Positions 8,575 through 16,766 of a DNA stretch of 64,000 nt are shown here, piece after piece. The number at the start of each line of letters is the position of its first letter. Position 1 is the stretch's first letter. The stretch comes from Desulfosediminicola flagellatus. Lineage in GTDB: Bacteria; Desulfobacterota; Desulfobulbia; Desulfobulbales; Desulfocapsaceae. The stretch is taken from positions 2,448,501 through 2,512,500 of the forward strand of contig NZ_CP050698.1 of NCBI RefSeq assembly GCF_005116655.2. The letters are read 5' to 3'. The position numbers were made by a program, and so were the translations under genes. The notes beneath the pieces are model-generated. The model searched no databases. It was given only the letters and a program-made list of their open reading frames with translations, and was not told the origin of the DNA.

Positions 8575-9693
8575 ATGAAGAAGAAAATGCTTGTTGCAGC
8601 TACAGCCTTTTGTATGGCAATGTCTGCCCCAGTAATATGCTCCGCAGCTGATACAATCAAATTTGGTGTAGCTGGACCCCATAGTGGCGATTTGGCGTCC
8701 TACGGATTACCAACAGTTAATGCTGCAAAAATTGTAATTGATAAAGTTAATGCTAATGGTGGTATTAACGGCAAGCAGGTTGAACTGTTAATTGAAGATG
8801 ATGTCTGTAAGCCCGAAATTTCAACCAATACAGCTACAAAACTTGTATCTGATGGGGTTGATGTAGTTCTTGGCCATATCTGCTCTGGTGCAACAAAAGC
8901 TGCAATGCCTATCTATAAAGATGCCGGTGTCCTGGTAATGTCACCTTCTGCGACCAGCGATGTGTTAACTCTCAGTGGAGACTATCCTAACTTCTTCAGA
9001 ACAATCGCCCCTAACGCTGCTCAGTCACCAGCAATGGTAGATTTTGCAATAGATAAGCTTGGACTTAAGAAAATTGCTATCATTCACGATAAAGGTGATT
9101 ACGGTAAACCTCTGGCTGAAGGTGCTCAGAAATATGTAGAAACAAGTGGTAAAGGTGAGGTTGTACTTTTTGAAGGTATTACACCTGGCGCCATGGACTA
9201 CTCTGCAATTGTACAGAAAATCAAGCAGTCTAAAGCAGATGTGGTTGTTTTTGGTGGGTATCATCCAGAAGCGTCAAAAATCGTTTCAGTAATGAAAAAG
9301 AAACGTCTCAAAACAAAATTTGTTTCTGATGATGGTGTAAAAGATGACACTTTCATCAAAGTAGCTGGTTCTGCTGCAGAGGGAGTATATGCTGCAGGCC
9401 CACAGGACAACTCAGCTAATGTTCTTTCTGCACAAGCAAAAGAAGAGCACAAAGCAGCTTTCTCAAGTGACCCTGGTGCATTCTTTGATGGTGCCTATGC
9501 TGCTACACTTGTTATGTTGAACGCAATCGAAAAAGCAGATTCCACTGAACTTGATGCTTTGAAGAAAGTTCTTCAGACTGAAAAAGTTGATACTCCTGTA
9601 GGAACTATTAACTTTGATGAAAATGGTGATGCGATCGGAGTTGGCTTCTCAATGTACGTTGTTGAAAATGGTGCATATGTAGTAGTTAAATAA
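8575..9693 (+). CDS. livJ: Branched-chain amino acid ABC transporter, substrate-binding protein
   Basis: This is the periplasmic binding protein that delivers leucine, isoleucine, valine or a related ligand to the LivHMGF transporter. It has a typical signal peptide (residues 1 to about 25, positively charged MKKK start, then a hydrophobic core ending near CSAAD). The mature type I periplasmic fold shows the family pattern: IKFGVAGPHSGDLASYG, INGKQVELLIEDDVCKP, and SPSATSDVL in the ligand pocket. GGAGGAG is well placed before the ATG. A strong terminator follows, which would make this the most abundant product of the operon, as is usual for binding proteins. Ligand identity is inferred from the family and operon only. 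Confidence 0.94.
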   Translation: MKKKMLVAATAFCMAMSAPVICSAADTIKFGVAGPHSGDLASYGLPTVNAAKIVIDKVNANGGINGKQVELLIEDDVCKPEISTNTATKLVSDGVDVVLGHICSGATKAAMPIYKDAGVLVMSPSATSDVLTLSGDYPNFFRTIAPNAAQSPAMVDFAIDKLGLKKIAIIHDKGDYGKPLAEGAQKYVETSGKGEVVLFEGITPGAMDYSAIVQKIKQSKADVVVFGGYHPEASKIVSVMKKKRLKTKFVSDDGVKDDTFIKVAGSAAEGVYAAGPQDNSANVLSAQAKEEHKAAFSSDPGAFFDGAYAATLVMLNAIEKADSTELDALKKVLQTEKVDTPVGTINFDENGDAIGVGFSMYVVENGAYVVVK

Positions 9694-9717
9694 TTGCATT
9701 TATAACAATCTTTACAT

Positions 9718-9758
9718 ATCTGAAGTAAGCACATACGTGTTTACTTCAGATTTTTTTT
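9718..9758 (+). terminator. Intra-operon terminator between livJ and livH
   Basis: ATCTGAAGTAA-g-CAC (9718-9732) pairs with GTG-t-TTACTTCAGAT (9737-9751) around a short loop, and an unbroken run of eight T follows (9751-9758). Partial read-through would set high livJ to low livHMGF expression. The possible GTG start of livH at 9737 falls inside the stem, which argues for the ATG at 9767. Confidence 0.93.
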
Positions 9759-9766
9759 ATGTAGTT

Positions 9767-10669
9767 ATGGAATATTTTATAGAGTTGCTATTTAGTGGTT
9801 TAACCAGGGGTTCTATCTATGCGTTAATCGCGTTAGGGTACACCATGGTTTACGGTATTATCGGCCTAATTAATTTCGCTCATGGCGAAATATACATGAT
9901 AGGAGCCTTTACAGCCTTTATTGTTGCTACCGTCCTTTCGATCTACGGATTTCCTTTATTGGCTATTGTTGTTATAGCCGGTATTGCTGCAGTTGTCTGG
10001 TCCAGTTCATACGGATACACAATTGAGAAAATTGCATATAAACCACTGAGACACGCACCACGATTATCGCCTCTTATCAGTGCAATTGGTATGTCTATTT
10101 TTCTCCAGAATTACGTGTTACTCGCTCAGACTTCAGATTTCCAGCCTTTCCCTGAATTAATACCTGACTTTATGTTTATGGAGCCGGTTGCTCATATTGT
10201 CGGAACCACAGATCTTGTGATTCTTGTTACGACAGTGATAACAATGTTGATTCTTACATTCGTTATTAAATTCAGTAAGATCGGCAAGGCTATGAGGGCA
10301 ACAGCACAAGACAGGACAATGGCTACCCTGGTCGGTATCAATGTCAACAATGTTATTTCAGCGACATTTATTGTCGGGTCTGCACTTGCTGCAATAGGCG
10401 GTCTGCTTATTGCCTCCCATGTTGGCCAGATTAACTTTTATATTGGTTTTATTGCGGGAATCAAGGCGTTTACAGCAGCGGTTCTTGGTGGAATTGGTTC
10501 TATTCCGGGGGCGGTTCTTGGTAGTCTCATTCTTGGGCTTACAGAAAGTTTTGCCACCGGCTATGTCTCCAGTGACTATGAGGATGTCTTTGCCTTTTCT
10601 CTGCTTGTCCTCATTCTTATTTTTAAACCATCAGGCCTTCTCGGCAAGTCAACCAGCCAGAAAGTGTAA
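9767..10669 (+). CDS. livH: Branched-chain amino acid ABC transporter permease LivH
   Basis: This is one of the two inner-membrane permeases of the LivHMGF importer. The 300-residue protein is almost entirely hydrophobic helices. It carries the family marks GLTRGSIYALIALGYTMVYG at the N-terminus, INFAHGE, and the coupling segment ...GKAMRATAQDRTMATLVGIN that contacts the ATPases. The ATG at 9767 places residue 1 at the usual LivH start; the alternative GTG lies within the terminator stem. It is followed 12 bp later by livM. Confidence 0.95.
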   Translation: MEYFIELLFSGLTRGSIYALIALGYTMVYGIIGLINFAHGEIYMIGAFTAFIVATVLSIYGFPLLAIVVIAGIAAVVWSSSYGYTIEKIAYKPLRHAPRLSPLISAIGMSIFLQNYVLLAQTSDFQPFPELIPDFMFMEPVAHIVGTTDLVILVTTVITMLILTFVIKFSKIGKAMRATAQDRTMATLVGINVNNVISATFIVGSALAAIGGLLIASHVGQINFYIGFIAGIKAFTAAVLGGIGSIPGAVLGSLILGLTESFATGYVSSDYEDVFAFSLLVLILIFKPSGLLGKSTSQKV

Positions 10670-10681
10670 GAGTTTTCAGCT

Positions 10682-11881
10682 ATGTTTCAAATAAAAGAAT
10701 TGAAGAAAGGGTTTCTAACTTCTCTCTGGTTCGTTTTTTTAACTTTTCCAATGATAGTTATTAAAGCTGACCCGATAGAACGGACAATTGAATGGAGATG
10801 GCACAATGCGCTGTATATGGCGATAGGTGTCTTTTCCATTTATCTCATTGTAAAATTTATACAACAGAAAAAAGATAATAGAACCGAAAGCTCAAGTAAT
10901 GATGGTAAGGGTTCCTTTATTCACAAAATATTGCAAAACCCTAAACAGCGTGCTGGTCTTGTTTCTGGATTAGCAATTGTAGCAATTGTTTTTCCGTACA
11001 TTTTTTCGACATATCAAACCAATGTAATGACAACTGCTTTAATGTATGTTGTCCTCGGACTGGGTTTGAATATCGTTGTTGGACTTGCAGGTCTGCTCGA
11101 TTTAGGTTTTGTCGCATTTTATGCTGTCGGTGCCTATTCATATGCATTATTAAATTATCACTTCGGTTTAACTTTCTGGCAAGTTCTTCCACTTGGCGGA
11201 ATATTTGCAGCAATATTTGGAATTCTTCTCGGCTTTCCTGTGCTTAGGCTTCGTGGCGATTATCTGGCCATTGTTACTCTTGGATTTGGTGAGATCATTC
11301 GGTTAGTGCTTGAGAACTGGGGCGATTTTTCACAAGGTCCAAGTGGTATCTCCAATATAGCCCGCCCCGGATTTTTTGGCGTAGAGTTGAGTCTCGAGTC
11401 ATCGATAATATATACGTATTATTTGATGATTCTCTTTGTGATTGTAACAATATTTGTTGTTAATCGACTACAGGACTCAAGGATGGGACGTGCATGGATT
11501 GCATTAAGAGAAGATGAAATTGCATGCCAGGCTATGGGCATAGACAAGCGGAAAACCAAGCTTGTCGCATTTTCACTTGGTGCATTCTGGGCTGGAATTG
11601 TAGGAGTTATGTTTGCAGCGAAAACCACATTCATCAACCCTGCGAGTTTTACATTTCTCGAATCCGCTATCATTCTGTCAATTGTTGTTTTGGGTGGTAT
11701 GGGCTCAATTGTTGGTGTAATTCTGGGTGCTTTTATTCTTATCCTTATGCCTGAGTACCTGCGGGCGTTATCAGAATACAGAATGTTGGCCTTTGGTGCA
11801 ATTTTAGTGTGTATGATGGTTTTCAGACCTCAGGGACTGATTTCAAATATCCGTCGCACATACAGATTTGAGAAAAAATAA
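10682..11881 (+). CDS. livM: Branched-chain amino acid ABC transporter permease LivM
   Basis: This is the second permease of the importer, 399 residues. It has an N-terminal extension of about 90 residues with two membrane segments (about 12-32 and 42-60) and a charged linker before the LivM core, like the longer LivM proteins. Core marks include LGLGLNIVVGLAGLLDLGFVAFYAVGAY and the EAA-like coupling segment GRAWIALREDEIACQAMGID. It ends with the usual FRPQGL motif. It lies between livH and livG in the standard order. Confidence 0.95.
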   Translation: MFQIKELKKGFLTSLWFVFLTFPMIVIKADPIERTIEWRWHNALYMAIGVFSIYLIVKFIQQKKDNRTESSSNDGKGSFIHKILQNPKQRAGLVSGLAIVAIVFPYIFSTYQTNVMTTALMYVVLGLGLNIVVGLAGLLDLGFVAFYAVGAYSYALLNYHFGLTFWQVLPLGGIFAAIFGILLGFPVLRLRGDYLAIVTLGFGEIIRLVLENWGDFSQGPSGISNIARPGFFGVELSLESSIIYTYYLMILFVIVTIFVVNRLQDSRMGRAWIALREDEIACQAMGIDKRKTKLVAFSLGAFWAGIVGVMFAAKTTFINPASFTFLESAIILSIVVLGGMGSIVGVILGAFILILMPEYLRALSEYRMLAFGAILVCMMVFRPQGLISNIRRTYRFEKK

Positions 11882-11902
11882 TTACAGATTTAATCCAGGA
11901 TT

Positions 11903-12694
11903 ATGAAACAACCTATTCTTAATGTCTGTGGTTTGACGATGGATTTTGGCGGAATTCGAGCGCTGAATTCCCTTGACCTTAAAGTCAGTAGCGGAGAAAT
12001 TGTTGCGCTGATAGGTCCAAATGGAGCTGGAAAAACCACCTTCTTCAACTGTGTTACTGGAATTTACACCCCAACTGCCGGTGATGTTTTATTGACACCT
12101 TCCGGGCAAAGTAAGGAAATCTCTATAAAGGGTATTAAACCCAATAAGGTCACCGAAAAGGGCTTGGCCAGAACTTTTCAGAACATCAGACTTTTTTCAA
12201 AAATGACTGTTTTGGAAAATGTTATGATCGGCAGACATTGCCGGACTAAAAGTTTTATTTTCGGTGCAATTCTCAGGACAAGTTCAACTCGTCGCGAAGA
12301 GCAGGAAATCATGCAGATGAGCTACAGCCTGCTCGAAAAAGTCGGCCTTGCTGATGTTGCAAATGAATTTGCAGAAAACCTCTCCTATGGTGCGCAGAGA
12401 CGTTTAGAGATTGCGCGTGCTCTTGCAACAGAGCCGATGCTACTGCTTCTTGATGAACCTGCTGCTGGAATGAATCCGCAGGAAACTCAGGAACTCATAG
12501 CTCTGATTAACGAAATCTCTGATGACGGTCAGGCAATACTTTTGATTGAACATGACATGAAGCTTGTAATGACCTTGTCGGACAGGATTTGTGTTATGGA
12601 TTATGGCAAAAAAATAGCTGAAGGAAGCCCTGAAGAAATCCGTAACAACCCTGAAGTTATCAAGGCATATTTAGGTGAGGATGTAGATGCTTAA
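11903..12694 (+). CDS. livG: Branched-chain amino acid ABC transporter ATPase LivG
   Basis: This is an ATP-hydrolysing subunit, 263 residues. The Walker A is GPNGAGKTT (about 38-46), the ABC signature LSYGAQRRLEIARAL, the Walker B LLLLDEPAAGMNP, and the switch His lies in IEHDM. The long insertion after the Walker A (QNIRLFSKMTVLENVMIG) is typical of LivG. Its end overlaps the start of livF by 8 bp, so the two ATPases are translationally coupled. Confidence 0.96.
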   Translation: MKQPILNVCGLTMDFGGIRALNSLDLKVSSGEIVALIGPNGAGKTTFFNCVTGIYTPTAGDVLLTPSGQSKEISIKGIKPNKVTEKGLARTFQNIRLFSKMTVLENVMIGRHCRTKSFIFGAILRTSSTRREEQEIMQMSYSLLEKVGLADVANEFAENLSYGAQRRLEIARALATEPMLLLLDEPAAGMNPQETQELIALINEISDDGQAILLIEHDMKLVMTLSDRICVMDYGKKIAEGSPEEIRNNPEVIKAYLGEDVDA

Positions 12695-13394
12695 ATTAGA
12701 AAATGTACAGGCGGGTTATGGCAATATCCTGGCACTGAAGGATGTAAGTCTTGAAATTAACCAGGGAGAGATCATCACTCTGATTGGGGCTAACGGGGCT
12801 GGAAAGAGTACAACCCTGATGGCTATCTCAGGAGTTGTCCCTTGCAGATCTGGAAGAATTTTGTTTAATGGAGAGGAAATTCAGTCCAGCAGTTCTGATA
12901 ATATAGTAAAGATGGGTCTATGTCAGGTGCCAGAGGGCAGACATATATTTCCTCAACTCACTGTTCAGGAGAACCTCGACATGGGGGCTTTTCTGAGAAA
13001 TGACAAAGCTGGGATCAAAAAAGATCTGGAATATGTATTCGACCTTTTTCCTATTCTTGCAGAAAGAAAAACTCAGGATGGAGGTACGTTGAGCGGTGGT
13101 GAGCAGCAAATGCTTGCCATGTCCAGAGCGTTAATGGCCCGACCTCAGCTGCTTTTACTTGACGAACCGTCAATGGGACTGGCACCACTCGTAATTAAAC
13201 AGATTTTTGAGATCATCAAGCAGATTAACAAGGAAAATAATACAACAATTTTTCTGGTTGAACAGAATGCCAATCAGGCACTGCATATTGCAGACAGGGG
13301 TTATGTTATTGAAAACGGCGGCATCACATTAAGTGGTCCTGCTGAAGACCTTCTGTCCAATCAGGATGTGCAGAAAGCCTACCTTGGTATCTGA
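12687..13394 (+). CDS. livF: Branched-chain amino acid ABC transporter ATPase LivF
   Basis: This is the second ATPase of the importer, 235 residues. It shows Walker A GANGAGKST, signature LSGGEQQMLAMSRAL, Walker B LLLLDEPSMGLAP and VEQNA as the switch region. It closes the liv operon. No clear terminator follows, and the oxidoreductase gene begins some 60 bp later, so read-through into the oxidoreductase-lpxB-smr unit is possible. Confidence 0.96.
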   Translation: MLKLENVQAGYGNILALKDVSLEINQGEIITLIGANGAGKSTTLMAISGVVPCRSGRILFNGEEIQSSSSDNIVKMGLCQVPEGRHIFPQLTVQENLDMGAFLRNDKAGIKKDLEYVFDLFPILAERKTQDGGTLSGGEQQMLAMSRALMARPQLLLLDEPSMGLAPLVIKQIFEIIKQINKENNTTIFLVEQNANQALHIADRGYVIENGGITLSGPAEDLLSNQDVQKAYLGI

Positions 13395-13453
13395 TAAGAA
13401 CGATTTCAGGTGACTAAATGAGAGTACACCTGCAAAAAGGAGCACACCCCAGA

Positions 13454-14428
13454 ATGGGAACAATAAAAGTTGGCGTAATTGGTGTTGGGTATCTTGGTAG
13501 GTTTCATGCTCAAAAATATGCAGCACTTGAGGGAGTAGAGCTGGTAGGAGTCTCTGACCTTGATGAAGAACAGATTAATCGTGTCGCATCCGAGTGTTCA
13601 TGTAAGGCATATACAAATTATAAAGATCTTCTACCTCTTGTTGATGCTGTTTCCATCGCAGTACCAACGAGCCTTCACCATGCAGTCGCAAGCGATTGTT
13701 TAGAGCTGGGGATCGACGTTCTACTCGAGAAACCAATTACAGTGACTCTTGAGGAAGCCGATGACCTTATTGCCAAGGCTGAGAAGAAATCATTAATTTT
13801 TCAGGTTGGACATCTCGAACGTTTCAACCCGGCAGTACAAGCGATGGAGCCGTTCTTGACTCATCCGCTTTTTATAGAGAGCAATCGCATTTCTGTGTTC
13901 AAAAACAGAGGTGTTGATGTTGATGTTGTGTTGGATCTTATGATCCATGACATTGATATCATTCTTAATATTGTTAAATCTCCAATTAAGCTTATTCACA
14001 CAGTTGGTGCGCCGGTAGCCACTCCTACCACCGACATCGCAAATGCCCGCATAATATTCGAAAATGGTGCGACAGCTAACGTCACAGTAAGTAGAATATC
14101 ACGAACAAATATTCGTAAAATGCGAATATTTCAACCCGGCTCGTATATTAATGTGGATTTCGCCAATAAAAAGGTGATGACCATCCAGTTAAAAAAGGAG
14201 TTGATGGATTCCGGGATGCCTAAGCAGGATGTTAAGGTCAATGCATTCTCTGATGGCGATGCATTGAGGAGCGAGATTGAGCACTTTGTTGAGAATGTTC
14301 GCAATCGCACCAAACCATCTGTTTCAGGTCACGAAGGAAGACGTGCTCTTGCAGTTGCGCTCGAGGTAATGAGCCAGATTAAAGAACATCAGAATCTTGA
14401 AGTTTTTAAAGACTATTTCAATAATTAA
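13454..14428 (+). CDS. Gfo/Idh/MocA-family oxidoreductase next to lpxB
   Basis: This NAD(P)-dependent sugar-type oxidoreductase has about 324 residues. The N-terminal Rossmann motif is VGVIGVGYLGRFHA; the catalytic-type segment EKPITVTLEEAD and the domain junction VGHLERFNPAV follow. The start at 13454 (MGTIKVGVIG) puts the Rossmann strand at the N-terminus; an ATG at 13418 would add 12 residues. Only 5 bp separate it from lpxB, so it is probably co-transcribed with lipid A synthesis. In some bacteria (Acidithiobacillus, Leptospira) a member of this family, GnnA, oxidises UDP-GlcNAc so that GnnB can make a 3-amino sugar for lipid A. Position supports such a role here, but no GnnB is adjacent, so this is only a hypothesis. 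Confidence 0.85.
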   Translation: MGTIKVGVIGVGYLGRFHAQKYAALEGVELVGVSDLDEEQINRVASECSCKAYTNYKDLLPLVDAVSIAVPTSLHHAVASDCLELGIDVLLEKPITVTLEEADDLIAKAEKKSLIFQVGHLERFNPAVQAMEPFLTHPLFIESNRISVFKNRGVDVDVVLDLMIHDIDIILNIVKSPIKLIHTVGAPVATPTTDIANARIIFENGATANVTVSRISRTNIRKMRIFQPGSYINVDFANKKVMTIQLKKELMDSGMPKQDVKVNAFSDGDALRSEIEHFVENVRNRTKPSVSGHEGRRALAVALEVMSQIKEHQNLEVFKDYFNN

Positions 14429-14433
14429 TCTCT

Positions 14434-15582
14434 GTGAAATCTGTAATGATAGTCACCGGAGAGGCCTCCGGCGATCTGCATGGGGCTAATCTTGTTAAAG
14501 CCATGCAGCACAAATGCAATAATCTCACTTTCACCGGAATGGGTGGGAGTGAGATGGATAAGGCCGGGGTCGATCTGCTTTTTGACGCTGACAAAGTATC
14601 TGTCGTTGGCATTGTTGAGGTTTTTTCACGACTTCCTGATATTCTTCGTGGCCAGAAGATCCTCAGAAAACATATGGAGGTTTCTCCTCCTGATCTACTT
14701 ATCATCATTGATCTTCCGGATTTCAATCTCCTTATTGCCAGAAAAGCCAAAAAACTTGGTATTCCTGTTTTTTATTATATTTCCCCACAGGTCTGGGCCT
14801 GGAGAACAGGCAGGGTCAAAACTATTGCCAAATATGTGGACACAGTCGGGGTCATACTTCCATTTGAAGAGAACTTTTTTCGAAAGCATGGGGTAATCGC
14901 AAACTATGTCGGCCACCCTCTACTCGATTCAGTCACAGTAGCAGAAGATAAACAGACCTTTTACCAACGACATAATATAAATCCTCAGTCTCGATGTGTC
15001 GGACTTTTGCCAGGTAGCCGATCGCGCGAGGTCTCGACTCTTTTGCCAATATTCCTTGCAGCTGCAGAAAAACTTCAAAATAGATCCTCTGAAAAGATCA
15101 CATTTTTAATCCCCCTGGCTTCAACTATTTCAGAAAAACAGCTTTTTGATAGCGGAGTTGCAAACTATACAAAAGATCTGGATATCCGGATTATTCATGA
15201 TGACAGGTATAATCTGATGGCCGCATGTGAAGCAGTTGTGGCCGCATCGGGCACTGTAACTCTTGAGTTGGCCTTACTCGACGTGCCAATGGTTGTAACG
15301 TATAAGTTTACACCACTCACCTATCACATTGGTAAGATGCTTATTAAGATGGAGCATTTTTCGCTTGTAAATCTTATTGCAGAAAAAGAGATTGTCCCAG
15401 AGCTTTTGCAGGACGAAGTGCAACCTGACATTATTGCTGATTGGCTTTTTACCCTCACTTCAGAAAACACGAAAAGAGTCGAAATGAAAGAAGGACTTGC
15501 TCATGTGAGATCTCGAATGGGTGAGAAAGGAGCTTCCGAAAAAGCTGCTGACCTGGCATTAAAGATGCTTGGAGAATGCTAA
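14434..15582 (+). CDS. lpxB: Lipid-A-disaccharide synthase
   Basis: LpxB is the GT-B glycosyltransferase that joins UDP-2,3-diacylglucosamine and lipid X to form the lipid A disaccharide at the inner membrane. The 382-residue length is normal. Marks include TGEASGDLHGANL (about 7-19), the segment YYISPQVWAWRTGRV, VGHPLLD, LLPGSRSREV, and AASGTVTLELAL near the nucleotide site. The start is a GTG at 14434. The stop codon lies one base before the ATG of the Smr gene. Confidence 0.96.
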   Translation: MKSVMIVTGEASGDLHGANLVKAMQHKCNNLTFTGMGGSEMDKAGVDLLFDADKVSVVGIVEVFSRLPDILRGQKILRKHMEVSPPDLLIIIDLPDFNLLIARKAKKLGIPVFYYISPQVWAWRTGRVKTIAKYVDTVGVILPFEENFFRKHGVIANYVGHPLLDSVTVAEDKQTFYQRHNINPQSRCVGLLPGSRSREVSTLLPIFLAAAEKLQNRSSEKITFLIPLASTISEKQLFDSGVANYTKDLDIRIIHDDRYNLMAACEAVVAASGTVTLELALLDVPMVVTYKFTPLTYHIGKMLIKMEHFSLVNLIAEKEIVPELLQDEVQPDIIADWLFTLTSENTKRVEMKEGLAHVRSRMGEKGASEKAADLALKMLGEC

Positions 15583-15583
15583 C

Positions 15584-15880
15584 ATGATTGATCAGGAAGA
15601 TGATGATGCCGTGCATATTCCAATTGATGGGGTCCTTGATTTACATCACTTCTCTCCTAAAGATCTAAAAACACTCATTCCTGACTATATTTCAGAATGC
15701 CGATCTCTCAACATACTGGAAATACGACTCATACATGGGAAAGGTATCGGAAATATCAGAAGGGCGGTTCATTCTTTACTTGATCGTAATAAAGCTGTGA
15801 TCAGTTATAGTCTTGCTGGCAATGATGCGGGGGGATGGGGGGCGACGATAGTGCATTTGCTTCCCGGTGATCAAGCTTGA
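15584..15880 (+). CDS. Small Smr-domain protein
   Basis: This 98-residue protein consists almost entirely of a Smr domain. It has the usual marks: LDLHHFSPKDL (the DLH motif), the HGKGIGNIRRAV motif and the C-terminal GATIVHLL. Stand-alone Smr domains of this size are nucleic-acid binding and some nick DNA or cleave RNA; the role here is unknown. The ATG at 15584 follows GGAG and sits one base after the lpxB stop, so it is co-translated with lpxB. It converges on the RluA-family gene with a 10-bp gap. Confidence 0.88.
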   Translation: MIDQEDDDAVHIPIDGVLDLHHFSPKDLKTLIPDYISECRSLNILEIRLIHGKGIGNIRRAVHSLLDRNKAVISYSLAGNDAGGWGATIVHLLPGDQA

Positions 15881-15890
15881 AAGAGAACTG

Positions 15891-16715
15891 TTATGAGTAT
15901 CGTTTTTCAGGCAACCTGAAAACGTGCTTACTTTTGCTGAAAGGACAATAAAAGGACAGCATATATGCTTCCAGATGCAAATCCTCTCCTTGAGGATTTC
16001 CATATTTTCGATCACCAACAAGCGGGTGGCCGATAGATGATAAATGCCTGCGAATTTGATGATATCTACCTGTCAGTAAGTTTATATCAAGTATGGTCTG
16101 GCATTTTTCAGTGTCATGTCGAAGCACTGAAATTTCAGTAATTGCATTTTTATTATCAAGTGAAGTGTCTATTCTGAATGTTTCTCCTTCCTGTGCAACC
16201 AGACCAAGCGCTACTGCGCAATACCTTTTCTCAATTTTACCCCGCTTAAAAAGATCCGATATTGCTGCGGCTGCAACAGTATTATGAGCTAAAAGAACTA
16301 TACCGCAAGCATCTCTATCCAGTCGGTGAACTAGGTGAATAGATTTGACCTCACCTGATAGAGTTTTTTCAGCAATTCGGAGCAGTGAACAATGATCCCC
16401 ATACTGGGTTCCCTGGCTCAATAAACCTGACGGCTTATTCCATACAGAGTATTCCGTTCCCTTATAGAGGCATAGCGGGGTTGGTGGGATTTGTTTGAGT
16501 ATCGATTCGTTATAGTAAATTGAAATACGATCTTTGGAACGAACTGAAAATTTTGCTCTTCGAATTCTCTGTTCTTTTTTTCCAGGCCGATTAAGAAAGA
16601 CTGCTCCTTTAATGAGGCAGTCTTTTATACCAGATTTTGATAATCCAGTTGATTCTGCAAGCAGATCCACTAAAAGAGCAGGAGCCTTGACTTTGACATG
16701 CTTTACTAAATTCAA
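15891..16715 (-). CDS. RluA-family pseudouridine synthase
   Basis: The 274-residue protein isomerises uridine to pseudouridine in rRNA or tRNA. An N-terminal S4-like RNA-binding segment (about 12-60, LAESTGLSKSGIKDCLIKGAVFLN) is followed by the catalytic domain. The catalytic Asp lies in VHRLDRDACGIVLLA. Other family marks are KPSGLLSQG and TGRYHQIRRHLSSIGHPLVGDRKYG. Which RluA subgroup (RluC, RluD or other) it belongs to cannot be decided by eye. It is on the minus strand, 51 bp downstream of the sugar dehydrogenase gene. Confidence 0.92.
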   Translation of the reverse strand: MNLVKHVKVKAPALLVDLLAESTGLSKSGIKDCLIKGAVFLNRPGKKEQRIRRAKFSVRSKDRISIYYNESILKQIPPTPLCLYKGTEYSVWNKPSGLLSQGTQYGDHCSLLRIAEKTLSGEVKSIHLVHRLDRDACGIVLLAHNTVAAAAISDLFKRGKIEKRYCAVALGLVAQEGETFRIDTSLDNKNAITEISVLRHDTEKCQTILDINLLTGRYHQIRRHLSSIGHPLVGDRKYGNPQGEDLHLEAYMLSFYCPFSKSKHVFRLPEKRYS

Positions 16716-16766
16716 AATAACCGGATTAAAAAATAAAATTTAACGTCTAAATATGGAATCGGGTAA

